Below, piece after piece: positions 13,237-16,265 of a stretch of 16,265 nucleotides of DNA; the stretch's first letter is position 1; the number at the start of each line of letters is the position of its first letter. Location: positions 1-16,265 of the forward strand of contig JAEDMP010000055.1 of the NCBI GenBank assembly GCA_016302965.1, read 5' to 3'. The translations under genes were made by a program, and so were the position numbers. Origin of the DNA: Bacteroidaceae bacterium. GTDB taxonomy: Bacteria > Bacteroidota > Bacteroidia > Bacteroidales > Bacteroidaceae. The notes under the pieces are model-generated. The model was given only the letters and a program-made list of their open reading frames with translations. It was not told the DNA's origin and ran no database searches.

Positions 13237-13869
13237 TTAATTCTGCTGGTTCTTCTTTTTCATCAGATGTCTGATGAGGAAATAGCCCACAGCCACCACA
13301 ACGGCGGCAATGAGGAATAGCTTGATGTATTCAGAGTATTCTTCTATCTTCTCGGTGAGTTGTTCTTCGGGCACTACGGAGTGCAGATACCAGCCCAGTG
13401 CGGCAAGGATGATGTTCCAGCAGCCGGCACCGATGGTGGTGTAGAAGAGGAATTTCCAATAAGGCATCTTGGCGAGACCTGCTGGTATGGAGATGAGGTG
13501 ACGGATGCCGGGGAGCAGACGTCCGGTGAGCGTTGCCACCACACCGTGGTCGTAGAAATACTTCTCACTGTGTTCCACCTTCGCCTGGTTGAGCAGGCAC
13601 ATTTTGCCCCATTTGCTGTTGGCAAAACGGTAGATGAGCGGACGACCGAAGAAATAGGCCACTACATAGTTGATGGAGGCACCCAAATCGGCACCAATGG
13701 TGGCAAAGAGAATGACGAGGAAAATGTCGATGTTGCCGGCTGCTGCATGATAGGCAGCAGGTGCCACTACCAGTTCGGAAGGAACTGGAATCACGGTGCT
13801 CTCCAGGAGCATGAGGAACAGGATGGTTCCGTAGTTGAGGTTTTCTAACAGTGATGAGATGATGTTCAC
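13237..13869 (-). CDS. DedA-family (VTT domain) membrane protein
   Basis: Inner-membrane protein of 210 residues, the usual DedA size. Family signs: ESTVIPVPSELV at 23-34 (Glu23, Pro30-Ser31-Glu32) in the first re-entrant segment, Asp61 in GADLGASINY, GRP at 75-77, and the signature GRLLPGIRHLISIPAG at 116-131 with Arg117, Pro120 and Arg123. Further membrane helices lie near 138-160 and 185-203, and the tail is basic (RHLMKKKNQQN). Members have been linked to undecaprenyl-phosphate or phospholipid translocation and to membrane homeostasis. Lying 29 bp upstream of manC, it could support the lipid carrier needed for fucose-containing glycans, but that is inference. Confidence 0.92.
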   Translation of the reverse strand: MNIISSLLENLNYGTILFLMLLESTVIPVPSELVVAPAAYHAAAGNIDIFLVILFATIGADLGASINYVVAYFFGRPLIYRFANSKWGKMCLLNQAKVEHSEKYFYDHGVVATLTGRLLPGIRHLISIPAGLAKMPYWKFLFYTTIGAGCWNIILAALGWYLHSVVPEEQLTEKIEEYSEYIKLFLIAAVVVAVGYFLIRHLMKKKNQQN

Positions 13870-13952
13870 AATAATAATAACTAATTAATGAAAAAATATG
13901 GGTTCCTGATAATTTTATACCTCTATATACCTATTATTATATATAAGGATGC

Positions 13953-15350
13953 TCAGTGGATTGTATATATAATATGATGGAGTACCATTTCCATATTTGA
14001 GGGTTCCTGAACGGTAACCTCCTTGAGATATTGGTTGAACTCCTCCATCCGATTGGTGTGCCAACTGCAGATGGCGAGATAGGCTATTGTGTAGCCGTCG
14101 TTGCAATAGGGATAGAGTTCGTGCAGGCTGCTGAGCGTCTGAAATGCCTGCTCGTAAAGCTTGTTGGTGTAGTAGGCATAGAAGATTCGCAGCATGGTAT
14201 CCTCGGGATTGTTGTCGGCTGCTATCGCTTTTCTGAAGCATTCTTCTGCCGCATCCACCAATTTGTCGGAGAGGAGAATGAGCCCTTTCAGCGTCAATGA
14301 GTGGGCATTGTTGGGTGCAATATGGAGAGCCTCATTGGCATAATAGGATGCCAGAGGTTTCGAACCGAGATAGAAATTGGCTAAGCTGGCCTCCTGATAG
14401 AGGCTCAGATAGATTGGTTTGTTCTTGTCGTAGGGCAGTTTCTTCAACAACCCATGAGCCTTCTCCAGACAGTTGAGAGCTTCCTGGAACTGATGGTTGG
14501 AGCTGAGGATAGAGGCGAACCCCACCAGTGTCTGTGGCGACTGGCTCTCCGTGGAGCTGATCTGTTTCATCAGTTTGTAGAGCTCTGCAGTCTGTTGCAG
14601 CTGTTTCAGACATTCGGCCTTGACGATGTAAAGGTCGACACACTCGGGAGCCACGGCGATGCCGTAGTTGCAACTGCAGGCCGATTCCTCGTAGTGGCCC
14701 ATCATCATCTGGCTGTTGGACAAGCCCAGCCAGTAGGCAGGGTTGTAGGGATGGGCATCGATGAGCTTTTCATACATCATGGCACATTCGGATAAGTTCT
14801 GCGTGAAAAAGAGCACGTTGGCCATGGCCTCATAGTAGTCCGTGCGGTCATTGTTCACACATCTCTCCAACCATTGCTGTGCCTCTTCGAAATAGCCGTA
14901 GTCGAGATAGATGATGCCGATGTCGATGGCGATATCGTCCCTTTCCAATTCGTCCGACGTCTCATCGTAGTATTTCCGGAATTTCTCCTCAGCCTCGTTG
15001 AGTTTGCCTTTGGCTACGCCTATTTCCGCCAGCAGATAGTGGTAGTCGGAATCGCTTTTGTCTTCGATTTCGGCCGCCAGCTTTTCCGCTTTGGGGATGT
15101 TGTTCTGGGTGAGTGCCTCTCGTGAAAGAAAGAGCAGTGGCGTGGTGGCTCCAGGGTGTAATTGGACTCCGTAAACAGCAGCCTCATGGGCCTGTTCAAT
15201 CATCCCCTCCAACCTGTAGTAGTCGGCAATCTCTGCCAGGTCGTCGGAGTGAAGGAATATGGGACTGCCCGTATGCTTGTCATTTTCATAGGATGCGAGC
15301 AGTTCCCTGAATTCCTTGCTCTTGAAATAGTCGTCTTTCGAATCTTTCAT
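13953..15350 (-). CDS. Cytoplasmic TPR-repeat protein
   Basis: 465 residues, no signal peptide or membrane helix, made almost entirely of helix pairs. Clear TPR-like units include EAEEKFRKYYDETSDELERD, GYFEEAQQWLERCVNNDRTD, AYWLGLSNSQMMMGHYEESA, FQEALNCLEKAHGLLKKLPY, and LVDAAEECFRKAIAADNNPE. Such proteins are scaffolds that bind partner proteins; no catalytic domain is seen and the partner is unknown. The gene sits 33 bp after glnS and 83 bp before the DedA gene on the same strand. The AT-rich 83-bp gap has only a weak -7-like TATTTTTT (minus strand, 13891-13898), so a shared transcript is likely but not certain. Confidence 0.88.
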   Translation of the reverse strand: MKDSKDDYFKSKEFRELLASYENDKHTGSPIFLHSDDLAEIADYYRLEGMIEQAHEAAVYGVQLHPGATTPLLFLSREALTQNNIPKAEKLAAEIEDKSDSDYHYLLAEIGVAKGKLNEAEEKFRKYYDETSDELERDDIAIDIGIIYLDYGYFEEAQQWLERCVNNDRTDYYEAMANVLFFTQNLSECAMMYEKLIDAHPYNPAYWLGLSNSQMMMGHYEESACSCNYGIAVAPECVDLYIVKAECLKQLQQTAELYKLMKQISSTESQSPQTLVGFASILSSNHQFQEALNCLEKAHGLLKKLPYDKNKPIYLSLYQEASLANFYLGSKPLASYYANEALHIAPNNAHSLTLKGLILLSDKLVDAAEECFRKAIAADNNPEDTMLRIFYAYYTNKLYEQAFQTLSSLHELYPYCNDGYTIAYLAICSWHTNRMEEFNQYLKEVTVQEPSNMEMVLHHIIYTIH

Positions 15351-15383
15351 TTTGATAGAACCTGCTTGTCTTGTTAATCCGCC

Positions 15384-16265
15384 TTATCTGTTTTGTTTGG
15401 CCCAAGTGTCCTTCAGTCCCACGGTTCTGTTGAACACAAGGTGTTCGGGGGTTGAGTCGGTGTCTACGTTGTAGTAGCCGATGCGCTGGAACTGCAGATA
15501 ATCCATGGGCTTTCGTGTGGCGAGCCATTTCTCCACATAAGCCTTTCTGATTTCGAGGCTGTGGGGGTTGAGGAAGGGGCGCATGGCCTCGATGCCTCTT
15601 ACGTCGCCGTTGGCTTTCGAGTAGGCAGCCACCTCGTCTCTCGGGTTTTCCACCATCCAAAGGCGGTCGTAGTTGCGCACCTCGGCTTCGAGGCAGTGCT
15701 TGCAGCTCACCCAGTGGATGGTCTTTCCCTTGATTTTCATATTGCAGTTGGCTTCTCCCGTCTTGGTCTCGGGAATGAGTTCGGCATGAATCTCGGTGAT
15801 GTTGCCGTCGGCATCCTTTACCACACACTCGTTGATGTCTTCGGGACACTGGATGATATAGCTGTTCTTGAGTCTCACCTGTTTGCCCGGTCCGAGTCGG
15901 AAGAACTTCTTGGGAGCATCTTCCATGAAGTCGTCGCGCTCAATCCACAGTTCGCGGCTGAACTCAATCTCGTGGGTGCCGTCTGCCTCGTTCTCGGGGT
16001 TGTTGATGACTTGGTAGGTCTCGGTCACTCCTTCGGGGAAGTTGGTGATGACGAGTTTCACGGGGTCGATGACCGCACTCACACGCTGAGCCCGTTTGTT
16101 CAGGTCGTCGCGTACGGCCGCCTCGAAGAGCGACATCTGGTTGAGCGCATCAAACTTGGTATATCCAATCTTGTCGATAAACGAGAGGATACCCTCGGGA
16201 CTGTAGCCACGGCGGCGGAATCCGCAGATGGTGGGCATGCGCGGGTCATCCCATCCGTTGACCAC
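15384..16265 (-). CDS. glnS: Glutaminyl-tRNA synthetase, C-terminal half (5' end outside window)
   Basis: Attaches glutamine to tRNA-Gln; cytoplasmic. The window holds the last ~294 of about 560-580 residues. The visible part opens at VVNGWDDPRMPTICGFRRRG, which lies shortly after the KMSKS loop in class I GlnRS, continues through RDDLNKRAQRVSAVIDPVKL at the start of the anticodon-binding beta-barrels, and covers SRELWIERDDFME and GPGKQVRLKNSYIIQ. It ends with the conserved YLQFQRIGYYNVDTDSTPEH, then FNRTVGLKDTW. The GTG at the window edge is an internal valine, not a start. The HIGH motif and catalytic core are off the end. Confidence 0.97.
   Translation of the reverse strand: MVNGWDDPRMPTICGFRRRGYSPEGILSFIDKIGYTKFDALNQMSLFEAAVRDDLNKRAQRVSAVIDPVKLVITNFPEGVTETYQVINNPENEADGTHEIEFSRELWIERDDFMEDAPKKFFRLGPGKQVRLKNSYIIQCPEDINECVVKDADGNITEIHAELIPETKTGEANCNMKIKGKTIHWVSCKHCLEAEVRNYDRLWMVENPRDEVAAYSKANGDVRGIEAMRPFLNPHSLEIRKAYVEKWLATRKPMDYLQFQRIGYYNVDTDSTPEHLVFNRTVGLKDTWAKQNR

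Overview
The window looks like chromosomal DNA from a Bacteroidales bacterium, most likely Prevotella/Segatella. This rests on the GroEL and GlnRS sequences, on promoters of the Bacteroides type (-7 box TAnnTTTG, exact at 603, 2675, 4393 and 9472), on the absence of clear Shine-Dalgarno sites, and on a secreted protein ending in the short 'GIYIQNRRKIIV'-type tail that is common in Prevotella. Species cannot be fixed from sequence alone.

Layout. Positions 1-707 are accessory and eroded: the last codons of an upstream gene, a gene-like fragment on the minus strand, a cluster of CCAACTGG-centred palindromes, and three 33-bp-spaced repeats running up to the start codon of an AAA+ ATPase/DUF4143 gene (708-1016) that has lost its middle. 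A glycerate kinase (1037-2110) follows. Next is a long non-coding spacer with a strong terminator and an array of 24-bp repeats, each containing a hairpin. From a good promoter at 2675, the plus strand carries a GT-C-type membrane glycosyltransferase (2735-4267). From another promoter at 4393 it carries a translationally coupled pair: a membrane-spanning TPR/HTH regulator (4428-5786) and a secreted two-repeat protein (5783-7099). Then come groES (7381) and groEL (7718) with a terminator at 9376. The groES leader contains an inverted repeat that also matches a sigma-54 -24/-12 element at 15 of its 16 positions if the four spacer bases are ignored.

Between groEL and the next gene (9350-9745) there is no credible protein gene. 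There is a canonical promoter (TTTG, 19 bp, TAATTTTG) and, about 120 bp downstream, a near-ideal intrinsic terminator with a GTGA loop. Together they define a putative small RNA of about 145 nt. A second terminator points the other way and closes the minus-strand cluster.

From 9746 to the right end all genes are on the minus strand with short gaps (25-83 nt). In transcription order they are glnS (5' end outside the window), a TPR protein, a DedA-family membrane protein, manC, gmd and fcl. The last three form the complete route from mannose-1-phosphate through GDP-mannose to GDP-L-fucose, which supplies fucose for surface glycans. DedA proteins have been linked to undecaprenyl-phosphate recycling, which would fit glycan export, but that link is inferred from position. 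The best candidates for something undescribed are the small RNA, the groESL upstream element, the two repeat families and the regulator/secreted-protein pair.
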